Part shown: positions 1 to 6,455 of the stretch, one piece after another
Layout: every line of letters begins with the position of its first letter
How positions within the stretch are numbered: position 1 is the stretch's first letter
NCBI GenBank assembly: GCA_946479825.1
Contig: CAMLHU010000098.1
Span: forward strand, 1-7,880
From: an uncultured Gemmatimonadota bacterium
GTDB taxonomy: Bacteria > Gemmatimonadota > Gemmatimonadetes > Gemmatimonadales > GWC2-71-9
Direction of reading: 5' to 3'
DNA: 7,880 bases
The notes under the pieces: model-generated
What the model was told of the DNA's origin: nothing
The model's database searches: none
What the model saw: the letters and a program-made list of their open reading frames with translations, nothing else
Program-made: the position numbers and the translations under genes

Positions 1-603
1 ATCCGCACAGTCCGCGGGCCCGCGGGCCCGCATCAACTCCGCCACATACTTGCCGAGCACGTCGCCTTCGACGTGCACCTGATCGCCCGGGGCGCGTTCG
101 CCGAGCGTGGTCTTCCTCTGGGTCTCCGGGATGAGCGACACCTGCACCACCCCGGCCGCCGGCCGCGCGTTCACGGTGAGGCTCACGCCGTCCACCGTGA
201 TCGAGCCCAGCGGGATCGAGACCCGGGCCACGGCCGGCGGGACCTCGATGTCAATGAGCCGCGCGTCGCCACGATCCTGGACGGCGCGCACCCGCCCGAC
301 TCCATCCACATGCCCCTGGACCAGGTGGCCGCCGAGGCGGTCCCCCGCCCGCAGCGCCCGCTCCAGGTTGACCCGCCGGCCCACGGCGTAGCCGCCGAAC
401 GCCGTGCGGTCCAGGCTGGTCGCAACGACGTGCACCTCGAACCAGCCGCGGCCGGTGCGCTCGACGGTGAGGCAGGCGCCGTCCACCGCGACGCTCTCGC
501 CGCGCCGGAGTCCCCGGTACGGGGCCCGGATGCGGAGCGTCAAGCCGTCGGCGTCACGCCGGGCCGCCAGGCGGCCGGTCGCGGTGATCAGGCCGGTGAA
601 CAC
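1..603 (-). CDS. ribE: Riboflavin synthase alpha chain (partial, C-terminus cut by window edge)
   Basis: Riboflavin synthase converts two molecules of 6,7-dimethyl-8-ribityllumazine into riboflavin and a pyrimidinedione, the last step of vitamin B2 synthesis, in the cytosol. The visible 201 residues show the duplicated lumazine-binding barrel. Barrel 1 begins with the hallmark MFTGLI and carries ESVAVDGACLTV (36-47). The junction has NLERALRAGDRLGGH (79-93) followed by LVQGHVDG (94-101). Barrel 2 carries GSITVDGVSLTVN (133-145) and is followed by a DVLGKYVAELM helix (181-191). The family is usually about 195-220 residues, so few residues can be missing; no stop is seen before the edge. I chose the GTG at 603 because it gives the invariant MFTG start. 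This start lies inside the end of ribD (16-nt overlap), the Shine-Dalgarno is weak (GGTGG), and translation is probably coupled to ribD. Confidence 0.95.
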   Translation of the reverse strand, partial: MFTGLITATGRLAARRDADGLTLRIRAPYRGLRRGESVAVDGACLTVERTGRGWFEVHVVATSLDRTAFGGYAVGRRVNLERALRAGDRLGGHLVQGHVDGVGRVRAVQDRGDARLIDIEVPPAVARVSIPLGSITVDGVSLTVNARPAAGVVQVSLIPETQRKTTLGERAPGDQVHVEGDVLGKYVAELMRARGPADCAD

Positions 604-1679
604 GGGTCGCGATCCACCACCAGTAAGGTATCCTCGCCCAGGGCCCGCCGCTCGACCACGTGCCACCGCGGCGAGGTGCCGAGCTGCAGTCCGGGAAGCC
701 CGGGGAACGCCGGCACCGCGCCGGCGCCGAGCCACACCGGCGCCTGGATCCAGTACAGCCGGTCCACCAGTCCCGCCGCGAGCAGCGCCCCGGCCAGCCG
801 CCCGCCGCCCTCCACCAATACCGAGAGAACACCTTCCTGTTCCCGGAGCCACCGCAGCCCCTCGGCGAGCGACATCGCGCCCGCCACCGCGAGGCCCCGG
901 TCGAGCGCGGCGCGGCCGCGTTCGCGGACCGCCGCAGGGTCGGCCAGGACGATGGTCCGGGGGGCCGTCGCCGTCCGGACCAGGGTGAGGCGGTCGGGGA
1001 GGTCGAGCGTGCGGTCGAACACCACGCGCCGGGGGGCCACCCGCGGGGTCACGCTCCCCCGCACCGTGAGCGACGGATCGTCGGCCCGCGCGGTGGCGCC
1101 CCCCACGGCCACGGCGTCGAACCCGGCCCGGAGCCAGTGGACGTAGTCGCGGGCCGCGTCGCCCGAGATCCAGCGCGACCTCCGGCCCGCGTCGGCGATG
1201 GCGCCGTCGAGCGAGGTCGCCAGCTTGAGCGCCACAAAGGGTCGCTTCGGCTCGCGGAACCGGTGACGGAACGCGGCGTTCTGCCGGCACGCCTCGACCG
1301 CCCCCGGCCCGAACTCGACCGCGATGCCGCGTGCGCGGAGCCATTCGGTGCCGCCGTCGGCCGCGGGGTTCGGGTCGGCGGCGGCGACGACCACCCGGGC
1401 GATACCCGCCGCGGCGATGGCCTCGGTGCAGGGCGGCTGCTTGCCGTGGTGGGCGCAGGGCTCGAGCGTCACCACCAGCGTGGCCCCGCGGGCCGCCGGG
1501 CCCGCGGCGTCGAGCGCCACCCGCTCCGCGTGCGGCCCGCCGAACTCGGCGTGCCATCCCTCGCCTACGACCTCCCCGTCGCGCAGCACCACCGCCCCGA
1601 CGAGCGGGTTGGGATGCACGCGCCCCCAGCCTCGCCACGCGAGACCGAGGGCGCGCTCCATCGCCTCCGCTTCCGTCAC
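588..1679 (-). CDS. ribD: Bifunctional diaminohydroxyphosphoribosylaminopyrimidine deaminase / 5-amino-6-(5-phosphoribosylamino)uracil reductase
   Basis: RibD performs two early steps of riboflavin synthesis: zinc-dependent deamination of the pyrimidine made from GTP, then NADPH-dependent reduction of the ribosyl side chain. The 363 residues match the usual two-domain enzyme. The N-terminal deaminase domain (about 1-140) has HPNPLVGAVV (22-31), the zinc and proton-shuttle motif HAE (50-52) and PCAHHGKQPPC (74-84), so His50, Cys75 and Cys84 are the expected zinc ligands and Glu52 the catalytic acid. The reductase domain (about 147-350) starts with RPFVALKLATSLDG (146-159), has DDPSLTVR near 205, and near 287-293 VLVEGGG, typical of the family. 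The GTG start at 1679 has a GGCGGAG Shine-Dalgarno 6 nt upstream; an in-frame ATG six codons later (1661) is possible. It follows purM after 19 nt and overlaps ribE by 16 nt. No FMN riboswitch fits in the 19-nt gap, so control must come from farther upstream or after transcription. Confidence 0.97.
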   Translation of the reverse strand: MTEAEAMERALGLAWRGWGRVHPNPLVGAVVLRDGEVVGEGWHAEFGGPHAERVALDAAGPAARGATLVVTLEPCAHHGKQPPCTEAIAAAGIARVVVAAADPNPAADGGTEWLRARGIAVEFGPGAVEACRQNAAFRHRFREPKRPFVALKLATSLDGAIADAGRRSRWISGDAARDYVHWLRAGFDAVAVGGATARADDPSLTVRGSVTPRVAPRRVVFDRTLDLPDRLTLVRTATAPRTIVLADPAAVRERGRAALDRGLAVAGAMSLAEGLRWLREQEGVLSVLVEGGGRLAGALLAAGLVDRLYWIQAPVWLGAGAVPAFPGLPGLQLGTSPRWHVVERRALGEDTLLVVDRDPCSPA

Positions 1680-1685
1680 CCCGCG

Positions 1686-1692
1686 CTCCGCC
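1686..1692 (-). promoter_or_regulatory. Shine-Dalgarno of ribD (GGCGGAG)
   Basis: On the minus strand GGCGGAG ends 6 nt before the GTG at 1679. This spacing is good for initiation and favours that GTG over the ATG at 1661, which has a purine-rich GGAGG only about 2 nt away. It lies within the 19-nt gap after the purM stop. Confidence 0.6.
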
Positions 1693-1698
1693 GGACGC

Positions 1699-2724
1699 TC
1701 AGTCCGCGAACCGCACCCGGCGCTCGCCGCGCCGGACCTCGCCGATGACCCAGGTGTCGATCCCGGCGGTCCGCGCGGCCGCCTGGGCGGCCGGCACGTC
1801 CGCCGCGGGCAGCGCGGCGATGAGCCCGACGCCCAGGTTGAAGACGTCGCGCATCTCGTCGACAGCCACCCGGCCCGCCTCCTGGATGACCCGGAAGAGC
1901 GGCGGCAGCGTCCAGCTTCCGGCCTGCACCACCGCCTCGCACCCCTCGGGCAGGACGCGGACGAGGTTGCCGGGGATCCCGCCGCCGGTGATGTGCGCCA
2001 GCCCGTGCACCCGGGCGACCACCGGCATCACGGCCGCGGCGTAGCTCACGTGGACCGCGAGGAGCAGGTCGGCCACGGTGCGCCCGGTGTCGGCGAGCTG
2101 GTCGTGGACGCCGAGCTTGAGGGTGTCGAAGACCACCCGGCGGGCCAGGGTGTAGCCGTTGGTGTGGAGTCCCGACGACGCGTACGCCAGCAGGACGTCG
2201 CCCGGCACGATGCGGTCGCCGTGGAGGGCCTCGTCCTCCTCGACCACGCCGAGGATCGTCCCGGCGAGGTCGAAGTGGCCCGGGGCGTAGAGACCCGGCA
2301 TCATCGCCGTCTCGCCGCCGGTGAGCGCCATCTGGTGGGCGCGGCATCCGCGGGCCACGCCCTCGACCACCGCGGCGATGAGCTCGGCGGTGAGCGCCGA
2401 CCCGGCCACGTAGTCCTGGAAGGCGATCGGCCGCGCCCCGTGCACCAGGATGTCGTTCACCGAATGGTTGACGAGGTCCTCGCCCACGGTGTCGAGCCGG
2501 CCGGCGGCCAGCGCCACGAGCACCTTGGTGCCGACGCCGTCGGTGCTCATCACGAGCACGGGCTTCCGGAGGCCGGCGGGGACGCGGACCATCCCGCCGA
2601 AGGCCCCGACCTCGCCCACGGAGAGGCCGGTCCGAGTCCCGGCCACCAGCCGGCCGATCCGCGTCTTGGCGTCCTCGGCGGTCGAGAGGTCCACCCCGGC
2701 CTCGGCGTACTGGCGCGACGTCAT
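1699..2724 (-). CDS. purM: Phosphoribosylformylglycinamidine cyclo-ligase (AIR synthetase)
   Basis: PurM closes the imidazole ring of formylglycinamidine ribonucleotide (FGAM) in an ATP-dependent reaction giving aminoimidazole ribonucleotide (AIR), the fifth step of de novo purine synthesis in the cytosol. The 341-residue length is normal. Seen in order: YAEAGVD near the N-terminus (6-12), the glycine-rich STDGVGTK (60-67), NDILVHGA (90-97), LTGGETAMMPGLY (134-146), SSGLHTNGY (183-191), HITGGGIPGNLVRVLP (244-259) and MRDVFNLGVG (291-300), all diagnostic of the PurM/ThiL/SelD superfamily and specifically of PurM. The ATG at 2724 overlaps the stop of the upstream kinase gene as ATGA and has a strong GGAGGT Shine-Dalgarno 6 nt before it. 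Riboflavin genes follow directly; GTP from the purine pathway is the riboflavin precursor, which gives the neighbourhood metabolic sense (inference). Confidence 0.98.
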   Translation of the reverse strand: MTSRQYAEAGVDLSTAEDAKTRIGRLVAGTRTGLSVGEVGAFGGMVRVPAGLRKPVLVMSTDGVGTKVLVALAAGRLDTVGEDLVNHSVNDILVHGARPIAFQDYVAGSALTAELIAAVVEGVARGCRAHQMALTGGETAMMPGLYAPGHFDLAGTILGVVEEDEALHGDRIVPGDVLLAYASSGLHTNGYTLARRVVFDTLKLGVHDQLADTGRTVADLLLAVHVSYAAAVMPVVARVHGLAHITGGGIPGNLVRVLPEGCEAVVQAGSWTLPPLFRVIQEAGRVAVDEMRDVFNLGVGLIAALPAADVPAAQAAARTAGIDTWVIGEVRRGERRVRFAD

Positions 2725-3647
2725 CCGTCCACCTCCGGCAGCTCCACCGCCCTCAGGCGCCGGAACCCGTCCACGCGCCGCGCGACGTCGGGGGCCCGCA
2801 CGTTGTCGAACCCGCGGATGCTGAAGCGCTCCACCGCGAAGGAGCCCATCGTGGACCCGTACACCATCGCGCGGCGGAGCCCGGCGTCGGTGAGGTCGCC
2901 GCTCCGCGCCACGTACCCCATGAACCCGCCGGCGAAGGCGTCGCCGGCGCCGGTGGGGTCGAACACCTCTTCGAGGGGATAGCCCGGCACGGCGAAGGTG
3001 GCGTTCCGGTCCATCAGGAGCGCGCCGTACTCGCCCTGCTTGATCACCACCCGTTTCGGTCCCCGGTCGAGGATCCAGCGGCCGGCGCGGTGGATGTTCC
3101 AGTCGCCGGAGAGCTCGCGGGCCTCGCTGTCGTTGACGAGGAGGATGTCCACCCGCTTGAGGAGCGACAGCAGCGCATCGCGCTTGCTCTGGATCCAGTA
3201 GTTCATCGTGTCGCAGGCCACCAGGCTCGGCCGCTCCACCTGGCCCAGGACGCCGAGCTGCAGCTCGGGGTCGATGTTGCCGAGGAAGAGGTACTCCGTC
3301 TGGCGGCAGGCGGGCGGGAGCTTGGGCTGGAACTCGGCGAACACGCCGAGGCGGGTCTCGAGCGTCTCGCGGTTCTGGAGGTCGTAGGAGTACTTCCCCT
3401 TCCAGCGGAAGCTCTCCCCCTCGGCGCGCTCGACCCCCGACCAGTCGATGCCGCGCTCGGCCAGGCGGTCGAGTTCGTGGGTCGGGTAGTCGGAGCCGAT
3501 CACGCCGACCACCTTGACCGGGTGGAGCAGCGAGGCCGCCACGGCGAAGAAGACGGCCGAGCCGCCCAGCGCGTCGGCGGTCTCGCCGAACGGCGTGTGG
3601 ATGGAATCGAGGGCGACGGAGCCGACGACGAGCAGGGACACGGTCAC
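2721..3647 (-). CDS. PfkB-family carbohydrate/nucleoside kinase, substrate unknown
   Basis: The product is a ribokinase-like (PfkB family) kinase, expected to transfer the ATP gamma-phosphate to a hydroxyl of a sugar, nucleoside or similar small molecule. With the GTG start at 3647 it has 308 residues, a normal length. The N-terminal strand LLVVGSVALDSI (5-16) is followed by GGSAVFFAVAASLL (28-41) and VGVIGSDYP (47-55), the usual substrate-side region. Later come NDSEARELSGD (172-182), KQGEYGALL (203-211) and the PfkB signature DPTGAGDAFAGGF (230-242), with Asp236 the predicted catalytic base and the GAG forming the anion hole. The start overlaps the argS stop as GTGA; a second GTG two codons later (3641) is possible. 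No strong Shine-Dalgarno is seen, so coupling to argS is likely. I cannot tell the substrate from sequence. The position before purM hints at a nucleoside or ribose-type substrate, but that is only contextual inference. Confidence 0.93.
   Translation of the reverse strand: MTVSLLVVGSVALDSIHTPFGETADALGGSAVFFAVAASLLHPVKVVGVIGSDYPTHELDRLAERGIDWSGVERAEGESFRWKGKYSYDLQNRETLETRLGVFAEFQPKLPPACRQTEYLFLGNIDPELQLGVLGQVERPSLVACDTMNYWIQSKRDALLSLLKRVDILLVNDSEARELSGDWNIHRAGRWILDRGPKRVVIKQGEYGALLMDRNATFAVPGYPLEEVFDPTGAGDAFAGGFMGYVARSGDLTDAGLRRAMVYGSTMGSFAVERFSIRGFDNVRAPDVARRVDGFRRLRAVELPEVDG
2731..2736 (-). promoter_or_regulatory. Shine-Dalgarno of purM (GGAGGT)
   Basis: GGAGGT on the minus strand lies within the last codons of the PfkB-family gene, 6 nt before the purM ATG. 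It supports the chosen start and independent ribosome recruitment in addition to ATGA stop-start coupling. Confidence 0.7.
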
Positions 3648-5284
3648 ATCCGGTCGGGAGCGGAGAGGCCCAGGAGGGTGAGGCCGTTGGCCAGGACGAT
3701 GCGGGCGGCGCGGGCCAGCGCGAGGCGCGCGGCCTCGACCGGCGCGGGCTCGCCCAGCACCCGGCAGTGATGGTACCAGTTGTGCGCGAGCCGCGCGAGC
3801 TCCTCGAGGTACGCGGTGACGCGGTGCGGCTCGCGCCCGCGCGCCGCCGCCGCGACCACCTCGGGGAACGCGGTCAGCTTCTTGAGCAGGTCCTGGTCCT
3901 GCGGCGCCGCGAGGGCGGCGATGTCCACGCCGTCGGCCGTCACCGCGCCCGGCTCGCGCCCGGCCACCCGGAAGATGCCGCTCATCCGGGCGTGCGCCAT
4001 CTGGACGTAGAACACCGGGTTCTCGTCGGTCTGGCTCTTGGCGAGGTCCACGTCGAAGATCAGGTGGCTGTCGCCGCGGCGCATCAGGAAGAAGTAGCGC
4101 GCCGCGTCCACGCCGACCTCCTCGAAGAGGTCGCGCAGGGTCACGAACTCCCCGGACCGCTTCGACATCTTCACCTCTTCCCCGCCCCGCACCACCTTGA
4201 CCAGCTGCACCAGGGCCACGTCGAAGAAGTCGTCGGGGTAGCCCAGCGCGCGGAGCACCGCGCGCATCCGCGGGATATACCCGTGGTGGTCGGCGCCCCA
4301 GACGTCGATCGCGAGCGCGAAGCCGCGCTCGTGCTTGTCCACGTGGTAGCTGATGTCGGGGACCAGGTAGGTGAGGCTCCCGTCCGACTTCCGGAGCACC
4401 CGGTCCTTGTCGTCGCCGAAGGAACTGGTGCGGAGCCAGAGCGCGCCGTCCTGCTCGAACGTGAGGCCGCGGCGGGCCAGGAGGTCGAGCGTCGCCTGCA
4501 CCTTGCCGGCGTCGTAGAGCGCCTGCTCCGAGGCCATCACGTCGAAGCTGACGCCGAAGACCCGCAGGTCCTCGTCCTGCTCCTCGCGCATCAGCCGGAG
4601 CGCGAGCGCGCGGCAGCGGGCCACGCCCTCGCCCTCCGGCAGGTCGGCGAACGCACGCCCTTCGTCGGCCAGGACCCGCTCGGCCAGCTCGGCCAGGTAG
4701 GTCCCGTGGTAGCCGCCCTCCGGGATCTCCGCCGCCCGGCCCGCCGCCTGCTGCACCCGGGCCCAGAGCGACCGGGCCACCCGGTCGATCTGCACGCCGG
4801 CGTCGTTGATGTAGAACTCGCGGGTGACGGCGTGGCCGGTCCACTCGAGCAGCGCTGCGATGCCGTCGCCCAGCGCCGCGCCCCGGCCGTGCCCCACGTG
4901 CAGGGGGCCGGTCGGGTTGGCGGAGACGAACTCGATGTTGACGCGCTTCCCCGCCCCGAACTCGTGGCGGCCGTACGCGGGACCGGCGGCGATGATGGTG
5001 GCGAGGTCGTCGGCGAGCTGGGCCTCGCCGAGCCAGAAGTTGATGAACCCCGGCCCGGCGATCTCGGTCTTCCGCACCACGCCCGGCGGGAGGGCCAGCT
5101 CGGCCACCACGCGCTGGGCCACGTCGCGGGGCTTCTGCTTCTGCGCCTTGGCGAGGACCAGGGCCAGGTTGGTGGCCCAGTCGCCGTGCGCGTCCTCGCG
5201 CGGGCGCTCGAGCACGAACGGCACGCCGTCGCCGCCGAGCAGCGTCGCGATCCGCGCCAGCTCGGTCCGCAGCTGGTCGGTCAC
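3644..5284 (-). CDS. argS: Arginyl-tRNA synthetase
   Basis: ArgS charges tRNA-Arg with arginine using ATP, in the cytosol. The 546 residues match the usual class I enzyme of about 550. The N-terminal additional domain spans roughly 1-85, with HGDWATNLAL (33-42) typical of ArgS. The catalytic domain carries NIEFVSANPTGPLHVGHGRG (116-135), including the HIGH-type HVGH (129-132), then FYINDAG (157-163), VWGADHHGYIPRM (328-340) and the KMSK-loop VKMSKRSGEFVTL (371-383). The C-terminal DALR-type anticodon domain runs from about ENPVFYVQMAHAR (421-433) to the end, with HNWYHHCRVLG at 501-511. The start is GTG at 5284, overlapping the stop of the zinc-ribbon gene as GTGA, with GAAGG about 8 nt upstream. 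This start gives the normal N-terminus; the longer open frame upstream only runs through the neighbouring gene in another frame. Confidence 0.98.
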   Translation of the reverse strand: MTDQLRTELARIATLLGGDGVPFVLERPREDAHGDWATNLALVLAKAQKQKPRDVAQRVVAELALPPGVVRKTEIAGPGFINFWLGEAQLADDLATIIAAGPAYGRHEFGAGKRVNIEFVSANPTGPLHVGHGRGAALGDGIAALLEWTGHAVTREFYINDAGVQIDRVARSLWARVQQAAGRAAEIPEGGYHGTYLAELAERVLADEGRAFADLPEGEGVARCRALALRLMREEQDEDLRVFGVSFDVMASEQALYDAGKVQATLDLLARRGLTFEQDGALWLRTSSFGDDKDRVLRKSDGSLTYLVPDISYHVDKHERGFALAIDVWGADHHGYIPRMRAVLRALGYPDDFFDVALVQLVKVVRGGEEVKMSKRSGEFVTLRDLFEEVGVDAARYFFLMRRGDSHLIFDVDLAKSQTDENPVFYVQMAHARMSGIFRVAGREPGAVTADGVDIAALAAPQDQDLLKKLTAFPEVVAAAARGREPHRVTAYLEELARLAHNWYHHCRVLGEPAPVEAARLALARAARIVLANGLTLLGLSAPDRM

Positions 5285-5565
5285 TCGGAGGCCTTCGTCG
5301 GCTTGGCCTTGTCCTTCGGCTTGGACTCCGCCTTGGCCGGCGTCTCGGCCTTCGACTCGGCGGCCTCCTTGCGTGGCCCCTTCCCGTCCTTGCCGTAGTC
5401 GGTGATGTAGAACCCGCTGCCCTTGAACACCAGACCCGCCCCGGCCGAGATCCGGCGCGTGGCACGCTTGCCGCACGTGGGGCACTTGGCCCGCGGCGGG
5501 TCGGAGATCTTCTGGAACAGCTCGAAGGCGTGCCCGTTGGGGCACGCGTACTCATAGGTCGGCAT
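5281..5565 (-). CDS. FmdB-family small zinc-ribbon protein with charged C-terminal tail
   Basis: The 94-residue protein belongs to the FmdB/CxxC_CxxC_SSSS family of putative regulatory zinc ribbons, whose molecular role is not established in general. It begins MPTYEYACPNGHAFELFQ (1-18), continues with a second knuckle CPTCG (28-32) and ends the conserved core with AGAGLVFKGSGFYITDYG (41-58). Residues 62-94 form a Lys/Ala/Glu/Pro-rich tail that is probably disordered. Oddly, the first knuckle is C8-P-N-G-H12 where the family commonly has CxxCGH; one residue including the second cysteine is absent, so His12 may complete a Cys3-His site (inference). The ATG at 5565 has GGAGG 5 nt upstream. It is the first gene of the six-gene run, preceded by a sigma70-like promoter, and its stop overlaps the argS start by 4 nt. 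Some relatives were once described as regulators of amidase/formamidase operons; nothing here supports that role. Confidence 0.92.
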   Translation of the reverse strand: MPTYEYACPNGHAFELFQKISDPPRAKCPTCGKRATRRISAGAGLVFKGSGFYITDYGKDGKGPRKEAAESKAETPAKAESKPKDKAKPTKASE

Positions 5566-5569
5566 CGGT

Positions 5570-5575
5570 CCCTCC
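5570..5575 (-). promoter_or_regulatory. Shine-Dalgarno of the zinc-ribbon gene (GGAGGG)
   Basis: GGAGGG on the minus strand ends 4 nt before the ATG at 5565 (GGAGG has a 5-nt spacer). It fixes the start against the long in-frame upstream extension, which would run antisense through the barrel gene. Confidence 0.75.
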
Positions 5576-5599
5576 GTAGCTAACCATAGACAAGCCAAA

Positions 5600-5628
5600 A
5601 AGTTAGCCGACCGCGACCGCATTTTCAA
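5600..5628 (-). promoter_or_regulatory. Predicted sigma70-like promoter of the fmdB-like/argS/pfkB/purM/ribDE operon
   Basis: On the minus strand the -35 hexamer TTGAAA (5628-5623, five of six to consensus) and the -10 hexamer TAACTT (5605-5600, with the most conserved T, A and final T) are separated by exactly 17 nt. They lie in the only AT-richer patch of this region, about 35 nt before the ATG at 5565, leaving a short leader of roughly 25-30 nt. No other comparable promoter is seen between the six genes. This is prediction by eye; a second -10-like TATGGT farther downstream lacks a matching -35. Confidence 0.55.
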
Positions 5629-5634
5629 CGCGGC

Positions 5635-5710
5635 CAGGCCTGCCGCGCGGGCGCGTCGCCGCCCGGGCGCGGAACTTGTACCGACGGGCCCGGCAGGCCT
5701 GCTGCCTGCC
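5635..5710. repeat. Nested GC-rich inverted repeats in divergent intergenic region
   Basis: An 11-bp perfect inverted repeat has arms CAGGCCTGCCG (5635-5645) and CGGCAGGCCTG (5691-5701). Each arm contains the 8-bp palindrome CAGGCCTG, with centres 59 bp apart. Between them lies a hairpin-capable segment at 5643-5672 (CCGCGC and GGGCG pairing with CGCCC and GCGCGG, a 2-nt bulge and a 6-nt loop). The right arm can instead fold with 5704-5710 (GGCAGGC/GCCTGCC, 5-nt loop). It could be an operator, a structured leader of the plus-strand gene, or a by-product of high GC; the sequence does not decide. Confidence 0.5.
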
Positions 5711-5716
5711 CGTGCC

Positions 5717-5721
5717 GAAGG
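5717..5721 (+). promoter_or_regulatory. Probable Shine-Dalgarno of the barrel gene (GAAGG)
   Basis: GAAGG ends 9 nt before the ATG at 5731. It is a moderate match and supports this start, which also gives a clean signal peptide. Confidence 0.5.
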
Positions 5722-5730
5722 CGGCCCCGT

Positions 5731-6450
5731 ATGCGATCCGCGCTCGCCATCCTGACCCTGCTGCTCTGCCCGCCCGCGCTCGGCGCCCAGCTGCGCGACG
5801 TGACCGACCAGCGACCGCCGCCGGGCCGGATCCGCGGGCAGGCCGGCGGCTGGCTGGAGTACGCCACCCCCGCCGGCGACTTCGGACGTTTCGTCCACGA
5901 CGGCTTCGGCATCACCGGGTGGGGCGGCTGGGCGCTCGACCGCCACGCGCAGGTCACCCTCGGCGCCGAGATCGGGATCGTGAACTACGGCCAGCGGACC
6001 CGCACCGTCCCGCTCAGTCCGACGATCCCCGGCCTCTACGCCGACGTGACGACCACCAACAACATCGTGACCCTCGGCGCCCCCGTGCTCCGGGTCGAGC
6101 TGACCCGCGGCGCCGTCCGGCCGTACCTCTCCGGCTCGGTGGGATTCGCTTACTTCTACACCCAGACCTCGGCCCGCGGCACCTCGAGCTACGGCGACTT
6201 CGCCTCCAGCACCAACTTCAGCGACTGGACCTTCAACTGGACCGCCGGCGGGGGCGTGGCGATCCAGCTGTCGCGTGGGCGGCATCCGCTCGCCCTCGAC
6301 CTGGCGGTCCGTCACCGGGACAACGCGACGGTGCAGTACCTCAACGAGAACAGCATCGAGGGGACCGGCGCCGGCACGACCGTCACGCCGATCGAGAGCG
6401 AGGCGAACCTGACCATCTGGGCGGTCGGCGTCGTGTTCGGGCTCCGCTAA
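5731..6450 (+). CDS. Probable outer-membrane beta-barrel protein with signal peptide
   Basis: The 239-residue protein starts with a typical Sec signal peptide: Arg2, a hydrophobic core (ALAILTLLL, 4-12) and a likely cleavage after Ala19 (ALGA/QL). The mature part has many alternating polar and hydrophobic/aromatic stretches rich in Gly, Thr, Tyr and Trp, for example GGWLEYATPAGDFGRF, QVTLGAEIGIVNYG, VRPYLSGSVGFAYFYT, WTFNWTAGGGVAIQL and LTIWAVGVVFGL. This is the pattern of short outer-membrane barrels (OmpA/OmpW-like or OMP_b-brl type, probably 8 strands). It ends in Leu-Arg rather than the frequent terminal Phe, though a Phe lies three residues earlier. I cannot name a ligand or function; it is likely a surface porin-like or structural barrel. 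It is transcribed alone, divergent from the zinc-ribbon gene and convergent with the mutase gene, and ends just before a strong hairpin. No clear promoter is visible upstream. Confidence 0.8.
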   Translation: MRSALAILTLLLCPPALGAQLRDVTDQRPPPGRIRGQAGGWLEYATPAGDFGRFVHDGFGITGWGGWALDRHAQVTLGAEIGIVNYGQRTRTVPLSPTIPGLYADVTTTNNIVTLGAPVLRVELTRGAVRPYLSGSVGFAYFYTQTSARGTSSYGDFASSTNFSDWTFNWTAGGGVAIQLSRGRHPLALDLAVRHRDNATVQYLNENSIEGTGAGTTVTPIESEANLTIWAVGVVFGLR

Positions 6451-6455
6451 CGCGA

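Noticed and set aside
1680..1698. Possible FMN riboswitch before ribD
   Set aside because: Only 19 nt separate purM and ribD, too short for an RFN element, and no such fold is evident elsewhere upstream in the operon leader, which is only about 30 nt.
1324..2982. Long plus-strand open frames antisense to ribD/purM (and another at 3767-5398 antisense to argS)
   Set aside because: Their translations are rich in Arg, His, Val, Gly and Asp without motifs, and mirror genes with strong family matches. They are shadows caused by GC-biased third positions.
2721..5555. A single minus-strand open frame of 944 codons spanning the kinase, argS and most of the zinc-ribbon gene
   Set aside because: Only the last 308 codons look like protein. 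The rest is low-complexity Arg/Pro/Gly/Ala translation of argS in another frame, a product of high GC. It is not a fusion.
5671..5677. GGAACTT, an ECF-sigma-like -35 element upstream of the barrel gene
   Set aside because: No matching -10 element is found at 15-17 nt downstream, and the motif lies inside GC-rich repeats. It is too weak to call a promoter.
5731..5790. Lipoprotein signal on the barrel protein (Cys13)
   Set aside because: The residues before Cys13 are Leu-Leu-Leu, which do not fit a lipobox, and a normal signal-peptidase I site follows at Ala19.
5281..6315. A 344-codon minus-strand frame that would extend the zinc-ribbon protein by 250 residues
   Set aside because: The extension is antisense to the barrel gene and crosses the intergenic region. 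The internal ATG at 5565 has a good Shine-Dalgarno and gives the family's exact MPTYEY start.
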